A stretch of DNA of 64,000 nucleotides from Ewingella sp963519305 (GCA_963519305.1 CAUQMS010000007.1:62001-126000), one strand, 5' to 3'; counted from the stretch's first letter, positions 44,464-54,057 are shown. Made by a program: numbers and translations. The notes: generated from the sequence alone by a model not told the origin.

Positions 44464-45191
44464 TATTTAGGGCCTTTATCGATAGAAGTCAAAATGCCGC
44501 GCAGGATGTTTAATTCCTGAGATTCAGGGCGTGCGCGGGTGAACAGACGGCGCAGTTTACTCATCACCTGACCCGGATGTGCCGGTCGGATAAAGCCGGT
44601 TTGCAGCAGGGTTTGCTCAAGATGCTGATAAAAACGCTCGAGATCGTCCACCAGCGGATAAGGTGTCTCTTCATATTCAATTTGCGGTTTGCCCGCTTCC
44701 ACCAACGCCAGATGCGCGACACGCACTTCATAGGCAATGATCTGTACCGCCATCGCCAGGTTCAGCGAGCTGTACTCCGGGTTAGCCGGAATGCAGACGT
44801 GGTAGTTACATTTTTGCAGCTCTTCGTTGGTCAGCCCGACACGTTCGCGGCCAAATACCAGCGCGACCGGCGCGGTTTCAGCCGTTTTTGCGCTCATCTC
44901 GCCGCACTCACGTGGCTCAAGCATCGGCCACGGCAGGGTGCGCGAACGGGCGCTGGTGCCGACAACCAGACTGCAACCGGCCAGCGCTTCGTCAAGCGTA
45001 TCAACGATTTTTGCATTACCAATAACATCACTGGCACCGGCGGATAAAGAGATAGCCTGAGAATCAGGTTTAACCAGAGGGTTAACCAGATACAGGTTCG
45101 ATAAGCCCATGGTTTTCATGGCGCGGGCGGTGGAGCCCATATTGCCCGTGTGGGATGTTTCAACCAAAACGATACGGATATTGTGCAGCAT
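44463..45191 (-). CDS. trmJ: TrmJ, tRNA Cm32/Um32 methyltransferase
   Basis: 242 residues, SPOUT-class methyltransferase. N-terminal RIVLVETSHTGNMGSTARAM near residue 6, LVFGRERVGLTNEEL near 109 and CIPANPEYSSLNLAMAVQII near 132 form the knotted SAM site. Methylates the ribose of nucleotide 32 in several tRNAs. It lies upstream of iscR and divergent from suhB, as in E. coli. Confidence 0.95.
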   Translation of the reverse strand: MLHNIRIVLVETSHTGNMGSTARAMKTMGLSNLYLVNPLVKPDSQAISLSAGASDVIGNAKIVDTLDEALAGCSLVVGTSARSRTLPWPMLEPRECGEMSAKTAETAPVALVFGRERVGLTNEELQKCNYHVCIPANPEYSSLNLAMAVQIIAYEVRVAHLALVEAGKPQIEYEETPYPLVDDLERFYQHLEQTLLQTGFIRPAHPGQVMSKLRRLFTRARPESQELNILRGILTSIDKGPK

Positions 45192-45318
45192 ACAGACTCT
45201 GAGCGTAGCGGAAAATCACAACAGCTTAACACAACGGTAGTCAATTTCACGAACCCCTGCTATACTGCGCGCCGTTTCCCGTATTCCCGTTCTTTAACAT
45301 CCTAGTTGGAAGATATCC

Positions 45319-46122
45319 ATGCATCCGATGCTCACCATCGCCGTGCGCGCTGCGCGCAAGGCCGGTAACCTGATTGCCAAACATTACGAAACGCCTGATT
45401 CTGTCGAAGCTACGCAAAAAGGTACCAATGATTTTGTTACCAACGTAGACCGCGATGCAGAACACATGATTATTGACGTTATTCGCAAGTCATACCCTAA
45501 GCACACCATTATCAGTGAAGAATGTGGCGAGCTGGCGGGCGAAGACAAAGACGTACAATGGATTATCGACCCACTGGATGGCACCACCAACTTCGTTAAA
45601 CGTCTCCCACACTTTGCTGTTTCTATCGCCGTGCGCATCAAAGGCCGCACTGAAGTCGCGGTAGTTTACGATCCAATGCGTAACGAACTCTTCACCGCCA
45701 GCCGCGGTCAGGGCGCACAGCTCAACGGTTACCGTCTGCGCGGCACCAACGCGAAAGATCTCGACGGCACTATTCTGGCGACCGGTTTCCCGTTCAAAGT
45801 GAAGCAGCACGCTAACAGCTACATGAATATCCTCGGCAAACTGTTCGGCGAATGCGCTGACTTCCGCCGTACCGGTTCTGCTGCGCTGGATCTGGCCTAC
45901 GTGGCTGCTGGCCGCGTTGACGGTTTCTTCGAAATCGGCCTCAAGCCTTGGGATTTCGCCGGTGGCGAACTGCTGGTTCGTGAATCAGGCGGCGTAGTGA
46001 CTGACTTTGTTGGCGGCCACAACCATTACTCTTCTGGTAACGTGGTTGCCGGTAACCCGCGCGTCGTGAAAGGTATTCTGAACACCATGCGTGATGAACT
46101 GAGCGAAGCCCTGAAGCGTTAA
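45319..46122 (+). CDS. suhB: SuhB, inositol-1-monophosphatase and rRNA antitermination factor
   Basis: 267 residues, E. coli length. Metal-binding motifs EECGELAG near 67, DPLDGTTNFVKRLPHFAVSI near 84-103 and PWDFAGGELLVRESGG near 213. Besides phosphatase activity, SuhB is part of the Nus factor complex on rRNA operons. Monocistronic with a strong terminator downstream. Confidence 0.96.
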   Translation: MHPMLTIAVRAARKAGNLIAKHYETPDSVEATQKGTNDFVTNVDRDAEHMIIDVIRKSYPKHTIISEECGELAGEDKDVQWIIDPLDGTTNFVKRLPHFAVSIAVRIKGRTEVAVVYDPMRNELFTASRGQGAQLNGYRLRGTNAKDLDGTILATGFPFKVKQHANSYMNILGKLFGECADFRRTGSAALDLAYVAAGRVDGFFEIGLKPWDFAGGELLVRESGGVVTDFVGGHNHYSSGNVVAGNPRVVKGILNTMRDELSEALKR

Positions 46123-46146
46123 TTCTGCTTCCTGCCGCTCAGTAGT

Positions 46147-46177
46147 AAAAACGGACGCCCAAAAGCGTCCGTTTTTT
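46147..46177. terminator. Bidirectional terminator between suhB and the NicO gene
   Basis: AAAACGGACGC and GCGTCCGTTTTTT pair around CCAAAA, with A- and T-runs on both sides, between two convergent genes. Confidence 0.9.
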
Positions 46178-46206
46178 ATGCCTGAAATCCGGCGACCGGA
46201 TGCATA

Positions 46207-47223
46207 TTACCCGCGGCCGAAGGGACCTATCCCTGCGCCTGTCGACCCGGCGCTGGCGCTGTAAAGCAATACACCCGCCAACAGCAAAATCACTCCGCCC
46301 GTCAGCGCCAGAGCCGACCACGCCACGGTTTGCCATGCGGCAGGCGTGCGTTTGGCACTGAGTTTCACCGCCATCGCCCGGCTGTAAAACACCAGCAGAC
46401 CAATCAGCGACACAGTGATGGAGGTGCCGAGTGCCATCACCAGCGCCGACATCACTCCCCAGAAATAGACGCCAATCACCTTGGAAAACAGCAACACCAT
46501 GATCGCACCGGAACAAGGCCGCAACCCCATCGCCAGCACAATCGTCGCCTGAGTTCGCCAGTCACTTCCCGCCTGAAGCTGCTGGTCAGTCGGCAGATGC
46601 TGATGTCCGCAGCCGCAGTGATCGCTATGAACATGATTATCATCCAGCGGCCGCAACTGCCGGATAGTCAGACCGGGTTTGGTTTGCAGGTTTTTTAAAG
46701 TGTAATAACAGCGCCGTATGGCCCGCCAGCAGAGTAAAGCGCCAAGCAGCATCACCAGAATGAAACTGCCCCGCTCCAGCCAGAAACTGCTTTGATGCAG
46801 CTGACGCGACGAAAGCTGAAGTACTCCCAGCATCACCGTCACCAGTAACACGGCCACCAGTCCCTGCACCACCGCCGAAGCAAACGTCAGCTTGAGACTA
46901 TTTTTCAGCCGGGAAGGATGTGTCGCCAGATAGGTCGTGATAACAATTTTGCCATGCCCCGGCCCGATAGCGTGGACAATACCGTAAATCAGACTGAAGC
47001 CCATCAGCGTCAGCCCGGCTTTTTGCGGATTGGCTTTCACCTGCTGCAACAGCCCGGCCAGCTCCTGATGCAGCTCCCTCTGCCAGACAATGCTGCTGAG
47101 TAAAATTCGCGGCCAGTACTGCCAGAACAATGCACCACCGGCGGCCAGTAGCAGCAGAAAAACCACCAGCGGCCAGAGATCCCAGGCCCAGTGACGCGGG
47201 CTATCACTCAACTTCACTGACAT
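46207..47223 (-). CDS. NicO-family metal transporter (ZevB-like)
   Basis: 338 residues with about six to seven membrane helices. The family motif GIVHAIGPGHGKIV lies near residues 81-94, and a His-rich cytoplasmic loop DDNHVHSDHCGCGHQHLP near 194-211 looks metal-binding; AMGLRPCSGAIMVLLFSKVI near 232 is also conserved. NicO proteins include Ni/Co exporters (RcnA). The upstream, overlapping DUF1007 gene makes the closest arrangement ZevAB of Haemophilus, a zinc uptake system. Nickel, cobalt or zinc cannot be decided from sequence alone. Confidence 0.85.
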   Translation of the reverse strand: MSVKLSDSPRHWAWDLWPLVVFLLLLAAGGALFWQYWPRILLSSIVWQRELHQELAGLLQQVKANPQKAGLTLMGFSLIYGIVHAIGPGHGKIVITTYLATHPSRLKNSLKLTFASAVVQGLVAVLLVTVMLGVLQLSSRQLHQSSFWLERGSFILVMLLGALLCWRAIRRCYYTLKNLQTKPGLTIRQLRPLDDNHVHSDHCGCGHQHLPTDQQLQAGSDWRTQATIVLAMGLRPCSGAIMVLLFSKVIGVYFWGVMSALVMALGTSITVSLIGLLVFYSRAMAVKLSAKRTPAAWQTVAWSALALTGGVILLLAGVLLYSASAGSTGAGIGPFGRG

Positions 47224-47885
47224 TGTAACGTCACCTTTTGTGCAAATTGCTGGCCTAAATCCATATCTTCCGGCGGCGCGTCGGCCTTATCTAAAGACAA
47301 CGCGTAGCTTTGCAGCGAAGCATCAGGCTTGGGGGTAAAGAGAGTGATGTGGCACGATTTCGCCAGCTCCGGCGGCAGATGCAACGCACTCTGATCTTTG
47401 TAGGTCATATCCACGAAGTAACTCGGATCGAAGGTGGAGAAAATCATCGGTTTTCCGCTCAGCGTCTGCGGCACGGCCAGCGGCATCACAAATTCCAGCA
47501 CCGCCTGATCGCCCTTGCGCGACAGCTTATATTCACTCGGCAAATCCAGATATCTGACCGGCTTACCGTCGCGATAAAAATCGGTGAAGTAATGCTGGCT
47601 CAGAACCCGTGCCATGACTTCGGCAGCCAGTTTCTTCCAAATATCTGAATCCGTTTTGGCTTTTTGCGCGTCATACAGCAGATCTGCCGAGGTGATTTCA
47701 TCCATGGTCCAGACCATTTTCAGACCGGTAAGCTGCTGTTGTTGGGTGACCAGCGTGGTTTGCATATCAATAAAACTGTGCGGATGGGCCGAAGCCGCCA
47801 TCGGCAACGCCAAAAAGCTGCTCAGCAATAAGAAAGTAAAGCGGGAAGCACGCCGGTTCCTGGCGTAAAGAGAGGTCATCTCCAT
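47214..47885 (-). CDS. DUF1007 periplasmic protein (ZevA-like)
   Basis: 223 residues. A signal peptide (FTFLLLSSFLALPMAASA, about residues 17-34) is cut just before HPHSFIDM, the conserved N-terminus of the mature DUF1007 domain with potential metal-binding His. Its 3' end overlaps the NicO transporter by 10 bp, so they form one unit. ATG at 47885 is used; a second ATG lies two codons later. Role: periplasmic partner of the transporter, by likeness to ZevA. Confidence 0.85.
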   Translation of the reverse strand: MEMTSLYARNRRASRFTFLLLSSFLALPMAASAHPHSFIDMQTTLVTQQQQLTGLKMVWTMDEITSADLLYDAQKAKTDSDIWKKLAAEVMARVLSQHYFTDFYRDGKPVRYLDLPSEYKLSRKGDQAVLEFVMPLAVPQTLSGKPMIFSTFDPSYFVDMTYKDQSALHLPPELAKSCHITLFTPKPDASLQSYALSLDKADAPPEDMDLGQQFAQKVTLQCQ

Positions 47886-47924
47886 GATTAAGGCCCGTAA
47901 AGTCAGTCAATCGTCGCATTCATT

Positions 47925-47939
47925 TGTTACAAAGTAACA
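47925..47939. promoter_or_regulatory. Zur-box-like palindrome upstream of the DUF1007-NicO pair
   Basis: TGTTACAAAGTAACA has perfect TGTTAC/GTAACA arms and agrees with the enterobacterial Zur core TGTTATANTATAACA at 11 of 14 defined positions. It lies 40 bp before the DUF1007 start, in a promoter position. Confidence 0.5.
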
Positions 47940-48070
47940 ACTTTTTTATAACCGATTAAGCAATCGAAAGAAATATCTGTGATCTGAGTTGTAAGCCGGT
48001 GTAAAACCGTGAACTCCCACCCGTTGCGCAACAAGTCATTTGCTATGCTTGACTCATAATTTCATTTTTA

Positions 48071-49384
48071 ATGGTCACCGACAATTCTATGAGCCTGGAC
48101 ACTAATCCCGTGCCTGAGCTCTCCGGTCAACAACGACGCTGCCATGTTCTGTTGATGCTGTATGCGCCGTTACCGGCGGTGCAACTGGAGACGATCAGCC
48201 AAATTAATGGCACAGATCTTCCGACAACCCGGCAGGATATTGCCGAGGTCACCCGTGAGATCCAGCGCTTACACCATCTGGATATTCTCCCTTGTGGTGA
48301 AGACGCCTGCCTGTTACAGGGTAAATTGTTAGACCAGCGGTTATGCCTGTTCAGCGGATTACGCCGCGCCCTGCGCACCTCGCCTCAGTTTATCACCAAC
48401 CATTTTACCCCCTGGCTCCATCAGGCCCTGCGGCCCCACTACGCGGCAGATGACAGCGCCCGTCAGCAATTGTTGACGACGCTCATTCAGCAATGTGCCA
48501 CACAGCTTGGCCGTGAGTTCAGTGAACGTGACCAGGAGTTTCTGCACCTCTATCTGCAATACTGCCTGTGGCAGAATGCCGCGCAGTGCGACACATCGTT
48601 CAGCCCGGTGGCCTTCGATACATTGCAGGCCCGGTGGTTGCGTGAAAAGCCGGAATACCTCGCTGCCAGCCATCTGTTCAGCCAGTTACAGCAGCTCAGC
48701 GCAGGAAAACTTGCCGAAGGCGAGCGTGACTTTTTCACCCTGCTGCTGCGTTTGTTGAAAAATCACAGCTACCACAGTTCAGGTTCCGATGAAGATGCGC
48801 GCCTGATGCGCCAGATTGAACGGGTGGTGGAGAATTTTCAGGATGTCGCTGGCATGAAATTCAGCAGCGACGAAGGGTTAATTCGCCAGCTGTTCGCCCA
48901 TCTTGGCCCGGCGATTGAACGCTGCCATTTTGCTATCGGTATCGATAATTTATTGCAGGATGAAGTGACGCGCATGTACCCGCGGCTGGTGCGCACCACG
49001 CGCGAAGCGCTGGAGGACTTTCAGCAGGAGTACCAAATTCGTCTTTCCGAAGAGGAGGTCGGCCTGGTGGCCGTGACCTTTGGCGCGTGGCTGATGCAAG
49101 GCAATGCGTTGCAGGAGAAACAGATTTTGCTGCTGACTCATGACAATCCGCAGCTCGAAGAAGCCGTGGAGCAGCAAATCCGCGAAGCGACCCTGCTGCC
49201 CCTCAACATCAAATACCAGACGCTGGCGGAGTTTCAGCAGCACGGTGCGCCGGGCGGCGTGGCGATGATTGTCACCCCCTACGCCACCAAGATCACCGAT
49301 GCGGATCCACTGGTGATCCACACCCAACTGCCGCTGGCCAAAGAGCAGCGAAAACGTATCCGCTCGCTGCTCGAAGCGCCTTAG
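48071..49384 (+). CDS. csiE: CsiE, stationary-phase-inducible protein with PRD domain
   Basis: 437 residues, close in size to E. coli CsiE (426). N-terminal HTH-like region (QQRRCHVLLMLYAPL) and a PTS-regulation-domain-like C-terminal half with FAIGIDNLLQDEVTRMYPRL near 291 and SEEEVGLVAVTFGAWLMQ near 326, strongly shared with E. coli CsiE. Function unsettled. No clear Shine-Dalgarno: ATG at 48071 or 48089 are both possible. Its stop overlaps the convergent hcaT stop by 4 bp. Confidence 0.85.
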   Translation: MVTDNSMSLDTNPVPELSGQQRRCHVLLMLYAPLPAVQLETISQINGTDLPTTRQDIAEVTREIQRLHHLDILPCGEDACLLQGKLLDQRLCLFSGLRRALRTSPQFITNHFTPWLHQALRPHYAADDSARQQLLTTLIQQCATQLGREFSERDQEFLHLYLQYCLWQNAAQCDTSFSPVAFDTLQARWLREKPEYLAASHLFSQLQQLSAGKLAEGERDFFTLLLRLLKNHSYHSSGSDEDARLMRQIERVVENFQDVAGMKFSSDEGLIRQLFAHLGPAIERCHFAIGIDNLLQDEVTRMYPRLVRTTREALEDFQQEYQIRLSEEEVGLVAVTFGAWLMQGNALQEKQILLLTHDNPQLEEAVEQQIREATLLPLNIKYQTLAEFQQHGAPGGVAMIVTPYATKITDADPLVIHTQLPLAKEQRKRIRSLLEAP

Positions 49385-50529
49385 GCCGCCACGTTTGGCG
49401 TCACTTTTGGCCGCAGGATAATGGCCGGTGCCGCCACCGCCGCCATCACAAAGAACAGCCCCGCATGCAGATGTTCAAACAAGAAGCCTGATACCATCGT
49501 CATCACCGCCACGCCACCGCCCATCGCCAGCGCCGAGTAAACCGATTGCAGGCGGATCACCTGGTCGCGCGGTCGTGAGGAGATAAACCGCATCCCCGCC
49601 AGATGGCACACCGTAAAGCTGCCGCAGTGCAGAATTTGAATCAGGATCAGCCACGGCAGTTCGATAAAGGCGCCCATCATCACCCATCGCACCACGCCGC
49701 AGCACGCGGAGAGCAGCAGCAGGTCCCGTGCACTCCAGCGGCGGAAAAGCTGATTGCTGAAGGTAAAGACCAGCACTTCCGCCACCACGCCGAGTGACCA
49801 TAAATAACCCACCACCGACGCGGAATAGCCTTTGTCCTGCCAGTAAATCGCGCTGAAACCATAGTAAGCGGCGTGCGCGCCCTGCAGCAACGTCACGCAT
49901 AACAGAAAACGCCAGACCGGCGTTTCGCTGAGTAAGGCTTTCCATGAAATCGCCGGGGCCGAACTTTCGCGCTTCTCCCCTACCGGCTTAACGCTCGGGC
50001 GCAGCAACATGCCGAGCAGCATCGCCGCAACGCCAACGGTCAGCGAATAGAGGATAGCGTTGTGGCCATAGACCGAGACCAGCTTGCCGGTCAGCGCCGA
50101 ACCAATCACAAAGGCAATTGACCCCCAGACGCGGACTTTGCCGTAGTCCATATTGATTTGCCGTTGCAGAGTTCCGGCCAGGGCGTCGGTCAGTGGTACC
50201 AGCGGGCCAAAAAACAGGCTGAAACCGGCAATGTTAATCATCAGCCACGCCCAGCCGTTACCGAACCAGTAACCGACGGCAAACGCCAGAGTCAGCAGTG
50301 CCAGAATGCGCAAGCCGGTGACTAAATGAGCGGGATCTTTAATGGCAGGGGAAATAATCAAGGTACCGAGGAAGCGTGAAACCAGCCCTGCTCCCAGCAA
50401 TAAACCGATGCTTTCAGAAGAGATGCCCTCGCCTTTAAGCCACACGCCAAAGAAGGGCAGGAAAATACCGTAACTGAAAAAATAGGTGAAATAGCTGAGT
50501 GCCAGCCAGTACGTTGAACGCAATACCAT
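49381..50529 (-). CDS. hcaT: HcaT-like MFS transporter (3-phenylpropionate permease family)
   Basis: 382 residues, about twelve membrane helices. The N-terminus (YWLALSYFTYFFSYGIFLPFFGVWLKGEG) and RFISSRPRDQVIRLQSVYSA near 310 are typical of HcaT/nucleoside-H+ symporter relatives. In E. coli HcaT lies next to csiE, as here. No hca dioxygenase genes are in view, so phenylpropionate as substrate is inferred from family and synteny. Confidence 0.85.
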   Translation of the reverse strand: MVLRSTYWLALSYFTYFFSYGIFLPFFGVWLKGEGISSESIGLLLGAGLVSRFLGTLIISPAIKDPAHLVTGLRILALLTLAFAVGYWFGNGWAWLMINIAGFSLFFGPLVPLTDALAGTLQRQINMDYGKVRVWGSIAFVIGSALTGKLVSVYGHNAILYSLTVGVAAMLLGMLLRPSVKPVGEKRESSAPAISWKALLSETPVWRFLLCVTLLQGAHAAYYGFSAIYWQDKGYSASVVGYLWSLGVVAEVLVFTFSNQLFRRWSARDLLLLSACCGVVRWVMMGAFIELPWLILIQILHCGSFTVCHLAGMRFISSRPRDQVIRLQSVYSALAMGGGVAVMTMVSGFLFEHLHAGLFFVMAAVAAPAIILRPKVTPNVAA

Positions 50530-50642
50530 AGTTCCTCCGGTTTGAGGGCAATACTTTGACAGAGGTCACAGTGGCTAGCAATCAGCAGTCGTGTTCAGGA
50601 GGGAAGAATGCAAAGCGCTTCACAGTTATGATCTATATCTAT

Positions 50643-50667
50643 AAAAAAACCCGCCGGAGCGGGTTTG
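50643..50667 (-). terminator. Intrinsic terminator of glyA
   Basis: On the minus strand AAACCCGC TCCG GCGGGTTTTTTT, 40 bp after the glyA stop. Confidence 0.9.
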
Positions 50668-50706
50668 ATTTAGCTTTCGAAACAGGGCCGGTCAGGCTTT
50701 ACGCGA

Positions 50707-51960
50707 TTATGCGTAAACCGGGAAACGGGCACAGATATCGAGAACTTTGTTTTTCACGCGTTCAATGGTCGCTTCATCATTGATGTTATCGAGAACATCA
50801 CAGATCCAGCCAGCCAGTTCGCGAACTTCGGCTTCTTTGAAACCACGACGGGTCACAGCCGGAGTACCGATACGCACGCCTGACGTCACAAAAGCACTCT
50901 TCGGATCGTTAGGAACACTGTTTTTGTTGACGGTGATGTTGGCACGGCCAAGCGCGGCATCCGCTTCTTTGCCGGTCAGGTTTTTGTCAACCAGGTCCAT
51001 CAGGAACAGGTGGTTATGCGTGCCACCGGAAACCACTTTGTAGCCACGTTCCAGCACCACAGCCACCATCGCCTGGGCATTTTTTGCCACTTGCTGCTGG
51101 TAGGTTTTGAACTCAGGCTCCATCGCTTCTTTCAGTGCTACCGCTTTACCGGCAATCACGTGCATCAGCGGGCCGCCCTGACCACCAGGGAATACCGCAG
51201 AGTTGAGTTTTTTGTAGAACTCTTCGCTGCCGCCTTTCGCCAGAATCAAACCACCGCGCGGACCGGCCAGCGTTTTGTGGGTGGTGGTGGTCACGATGTG
51301 CGCGTGTGGAACCGGGTTAGGGTAAACGCCTGCAGCAATCAGACCGGCAACGTGTGCCATATCCACGAAGAAGTAAGCGCCAACGCTGTCAGCCACTTCA
51401 CGCATTTTGGCCCAGTCAACGATACCGGAGAAGGCAGAGAAGCCACCGATGATCATTTTTGGCTTGTGCAGTTCAGCCTGACGTTTCACGTCTTCGTAAT
51501 CAATGTCGCCGCTTTCGTCGATACCGTAAGGCACCACGTTATACAATTTACCGGACAGGTTAACCGGTGAACCGTGCGTCAGGTGACCGCCGTGTCCGAG
51601 GTTCATCCCCAGAATGGTGTCGCCCGGTTGCAGCAGTGCGGTATAGACCGCGAAGTTGGCCTGTGAGCCAGAGTGTGGCTGAACGTTAGCGAAGTCTGCA
51701 CCAAACAGCTCTTTCGCGCGGTCGATAGCCAACTGCTCAACGATATCTACATACTCACAGCCGCCGTAATAGCGTTTGCCCGGATAGCCTTCGGCATATT
51801 TGTTGGTCAGCTGAGAACCCTGAGCCTGCATCACGCGCGGGCTGGTGTAGTTTTCTGACGCAATCAGCTCGATATGCTCTTCCTGGCGAACGACTTCCTT
51901 TTCCATTGCTGCCCACAGCTCAGCATCATAATCGGCAATGTTCATTTCACGCTTTAACAT
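50707..51960 (-). CDS. glyA: GlyA, serine hydroxymethyltransferase
   Basis: 417 residues, E. coli length. PLP enzyme interconverting serine and glycine and supplying one-carbon units. The PLP lysine motif VTTTTHKTLAGPRGGLILAK lies near residue 223. ATG at 51960 (MLKREMNIADYDAELW) is chosen: AGGAGA precedes it and it matches the family; an in-frame ATG at 51981 does not. A PurR-like site lies upstream. Confidence 0.97.
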   Translation of the reverse strand: MLKREMNIADYDAELWAAMEKEVVRQEEHIELIASENYTSPRVMQAQGSQLTNKYAEGYPGKRYYGGCEYVDIVEQLAIDRAKELFGADFANVQPHSGSQANFAVYTALLQPGDTILGMNLGHGGHLTHGSPVNLSGKLYNVVPYGIDESGDIDYEDVKRQAELHKPKMIIGGFSAFSGIVDWAKMREVADSVGAYFFVDMAHVAGLIAAGVYPNPVPHAHIVTTTTHKTLAGPRGGLILAKGGSEEFYKKLNSAVFPGGQGGPLMHVIAGKAVALKEAMEPEFKTYQQQVAKNAQAMVAVVLERGYKVVSGGTHNHLFLMDLVDKNLTGKEADAALGRANITVNKNSVPNDPKSAFVTSGVRIGTPAVTRRGFKEAEVRELAGWICDVLDNINDEATIERVKNKVLDICARFPVYA

Positions 51961-52066
51961 CTGCATCTCCTGACTCAACAAACTAAAAATTAAATGCCCC
52001 TTCCGGGTTCTGCGCCACAGTGTAAATGTTTAAGCCGCCTGCGGATAGGGTCAGTTAAAGGTTTTT

Positions 52067-52082
52067 AGGCAAACGATTGGCT
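52067..52082. promoter_or_regulatory. PurR-box-like site upstream of glyA
   Basis: AGGCAAACGATTGGCT agrees with the PurR consensus ACGCAAACGTTTGCGT at 12 of 16 positions. E. coli glyA is known to be repressed by PurR. It lies 107 bp before the glyA start. Confidence 0.5.
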
Positions 52083-52238
52083 CCAGTGGTAGCAAGGCTT
52101 TGATCTGCTAAACACTCTGCGTAATCAAGGGAGATTTCTTCAGCACGACATGCATATTTTTCAGCTTTGTGACTGCGCCCCACGTTTAACAAACCCTTAA
52201 CAATCACAAGGCTATTTACAGGAATCTTCACTTTCTAT

Positions 52239-52262
52239 AAGATGCATTAAAAATACATGTTT
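52239..52262. promoter_or_regulatory. NsrR operator of hmp
   Basis: AAGATGCATTAAAAATACAT followed by GTTT matches the NsrR operator AAGATGYATTT-N-AAATRCATCTT very well and lies about 70 bp before hmp, as in E. coli. Nitric oxide should therefore relieve repression of hmp. Confidence 0.85.
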
Positions 52263-52332
52263 AAATGATATCCCTAAAGGCATTGGAGTGGCAGTTGATT
52301 AACTTCAAGGACGAAGGGAAAAGGAGAACACC

Positions 52333-53523
52333 ATGCTTGATGCTCAAACTATCGCGACTGTTAAATCCACGATCCCTTTGCTGGCCGCCACGGGCCCGAA
52401 ACTCACCGCGCATTTCTATGACCGCATGTTTGCTCATAACCCTGAACTGAAAGACATTTTCAATATGAGCAATCAGCGTAATGGCGATCAGCGTCAGGCG
52501 TTGTTTGACGCTATCTGTGCTTATGCGGCCAATATAGAAAATCTGGCAGCACTGCTGCCCGCGGTAGAACGCATCGCGCAAAAACACACCAGTTTCACTA
52601 TCCAGCCAGAGCAGTACGACATCGTCGGCGGGCACCTGATTGCCACACTGGATGAAATGTTCAGTCCGGGTCAGGAAGTGCTGGATGCCTGGGGAAAAGC
52701 CTATGGCGTGCTGGCTGGCGTATTTATTCAGCGTGAAGCAGACATCTATCAGGAAAGCGCAGAGAGAGCCGGTGGCTGGCACGGCACCCGTGAATTCCGT
52801 ATCAAAGAAAAACAGCCGCAAAGCAGCCTGATCACCTCTTTCGTGCTGGAACCTGTCGATGGCCTGCCGGTGGTGGATTTCCAGCCGGGCCAATATCTGG
52901 CGGTCTATATCCGTGACGCTTCGCTGGAAAATCAGGAAATTCGTCAGTATTCCCTGACGCAGGCACCGAACGGCAAAACCTACCGCATCGCGGTGAAACG
53001 TGAAGATCAGGGCGCGGTATCGAACTTCCTGCACAGACGCGCGCAGCAGGGCGATATCATTCACCTTGCGGCTCCGCACGGGGATTTCTTCCTGGATGTC
53101 GCTCCGCACACGCCGGTCGCGTTGATCTCAGCCGGTGTGGGTCAGACACCGATGCTCGGGATGCTGAATGTGCTGGCGGCGGGCGGCCATCAGGCCCCGG
53201 TGCAGTGGATCCATGCCGCCGAAAATGGCGCAGTTCACGCCTTTGCCTCAGAAGTGAAAGCGCTCGGCGCACGCCTGCCGCTGCTGGAAAACCATGTGTG
53301 GTATAACCTGCCGCAGGAACTCGATCTTCCGGGCGAAAATTATCAGTATCAGGGGCTGATGGACCTCGGCAAGCTGCAAAACCAGCTGGCTGACCCGGCG
53401 ACCCAATGCTACCTGTGTGGCCCGGTCGGCTTTATGCAGTTCGCGGCGAAACAGCTGCTGGCGATGAATATCACCGAAGACAGAATTCACTACGAATGTT
53501 TCGGCCCGCATAAGGTCATTTAA
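52333..53523 (+). CDS. hmp: Hmp, flavohemoglobin (nitric oxide dioxygenase)
   Basis: 396 residues, E. coli length. The globin domain (1-140) has the proximal His in KHTSFTIQPEQYDIVGGHLI near 84. The FAD domain carries RQYSLTQAP near 203, and the NAD domain LISAGVGQTPMLGMLNVLAA near 265. Converts NO and O2 to nitrate. AAAAGGAGAA precedes the ATG; an NsrR site lies upstream. Confidence 0.97.
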   Translation: MLDAQTIATVKSTIPLLAATGPKLTAHFYDRMFAHNPELKDIFNMSNQRNGDQRQALFDAICAYAANIENLAALLPAVERIAQKHTSFTIQPEQYDIVGGHLIATLDEMFSPGQEVLDAWGKAYGVLAGVFIQREADIYQESAERAGGWHGTREFRIKEKQPQSSLITSFVLEPVDGLPVVDFQPGQYLAVYIRDASLENQEIRQYSLTQAPNGKTYRIAVKREDQGAVSNFLHRRAQQGDIIHLAAPHGDFFLDVAPHTPVALISAGVGQTPMLGMLNVLAAGGHQAPVQWIHAAENGAVHAFASEVKALGARLPLLENHVWYNLPQELDLPGENYQYQGLMDLGKLQNQLADPATQCYLCGPVGFMQFAAKQLLAMNITEDRIHYECFGPHKVI

Positions 53524-53542
53524 GACTGAACGGCTAGAAAGC

Positions 53543-53570
53543 AAAAAGGCTGACGCAATGTCAGCCTTTT
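53543..53570. terminator. Bidirectional terminator between hmp and glnB
   Basis: AAAAAGGCTGAC and GTCAGCCTTTT pair around GCAAT, between two convergent genes. Confidence 0.9.
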
Positions 53571-53593
53571 CTTTGTCAGAATCCAAAAACAAA

Positions 53594-53932
53594 TTAAATC
53601 GCTTCTTCGTCCTGCTCACCGGTACGGATACGCACTACGCGGGCAACGTCGAAGACGAAGATCTTACCGTCGCCGATTTTACCGGTCTGTGCAGTGGTCA
53701 TGATGGTTTCGACGCAGGTGTCTACGATGTCGTCAGCCACCACGATCTCAATCTTCACTTTTGGCAGGAAATCCACCATGTACTCCGCGCCGCGATACAG
53801 CTCGGTATGGCCTTTCTGACGCCCAAAACCTTTCACTTCCGTGACGGTCATCCCGGTGATCCCAACTTCAGCTAGTGCTTCGCGCACGTCGTCGAGTTTG
53901 AACGGCTTAATAATCGCATCAATTTTCTTCAT
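53594..53932 (-). CDS. glnB: GlnB, nitrogen regulatory protein PII
   Basis: 112 residues. Signature GHTELYRGAEYMVDFLPKVK with the uridylylated Tyr51 in the T-loop, and TGKIGDGKIFV in the C-terminal signature. Senses 2-oxoglutarate and glutamine and regulates NtrB and GlnE. AAGGGT precedes the ATG. It follows glrR on the same strand, as in E. coli. Confidence 0.97.
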   Translation of the reverse strand: MKKIDAIIKPFKLDDVREALAEVGITGMTVTEVKGFGRQKGHTELYRGAEYMVDFLPKVKIEIVVADDIVDTCVETIMTTAQTGKIGDGKIFVFDVARVVRIRTGEQDEEAI

Positions 53933-54057
53933 GGCGGACCCTTATCATCATTCGTTTGCTCTGCGCCTTTCCTGAGCGGCAGCATGGTTCACATTCGCGC
54001 TGCCGTTGTCAACGTACAGCCAGGCGCTAAAGGTATCATAGTAGCAGAGCAGAGTTA

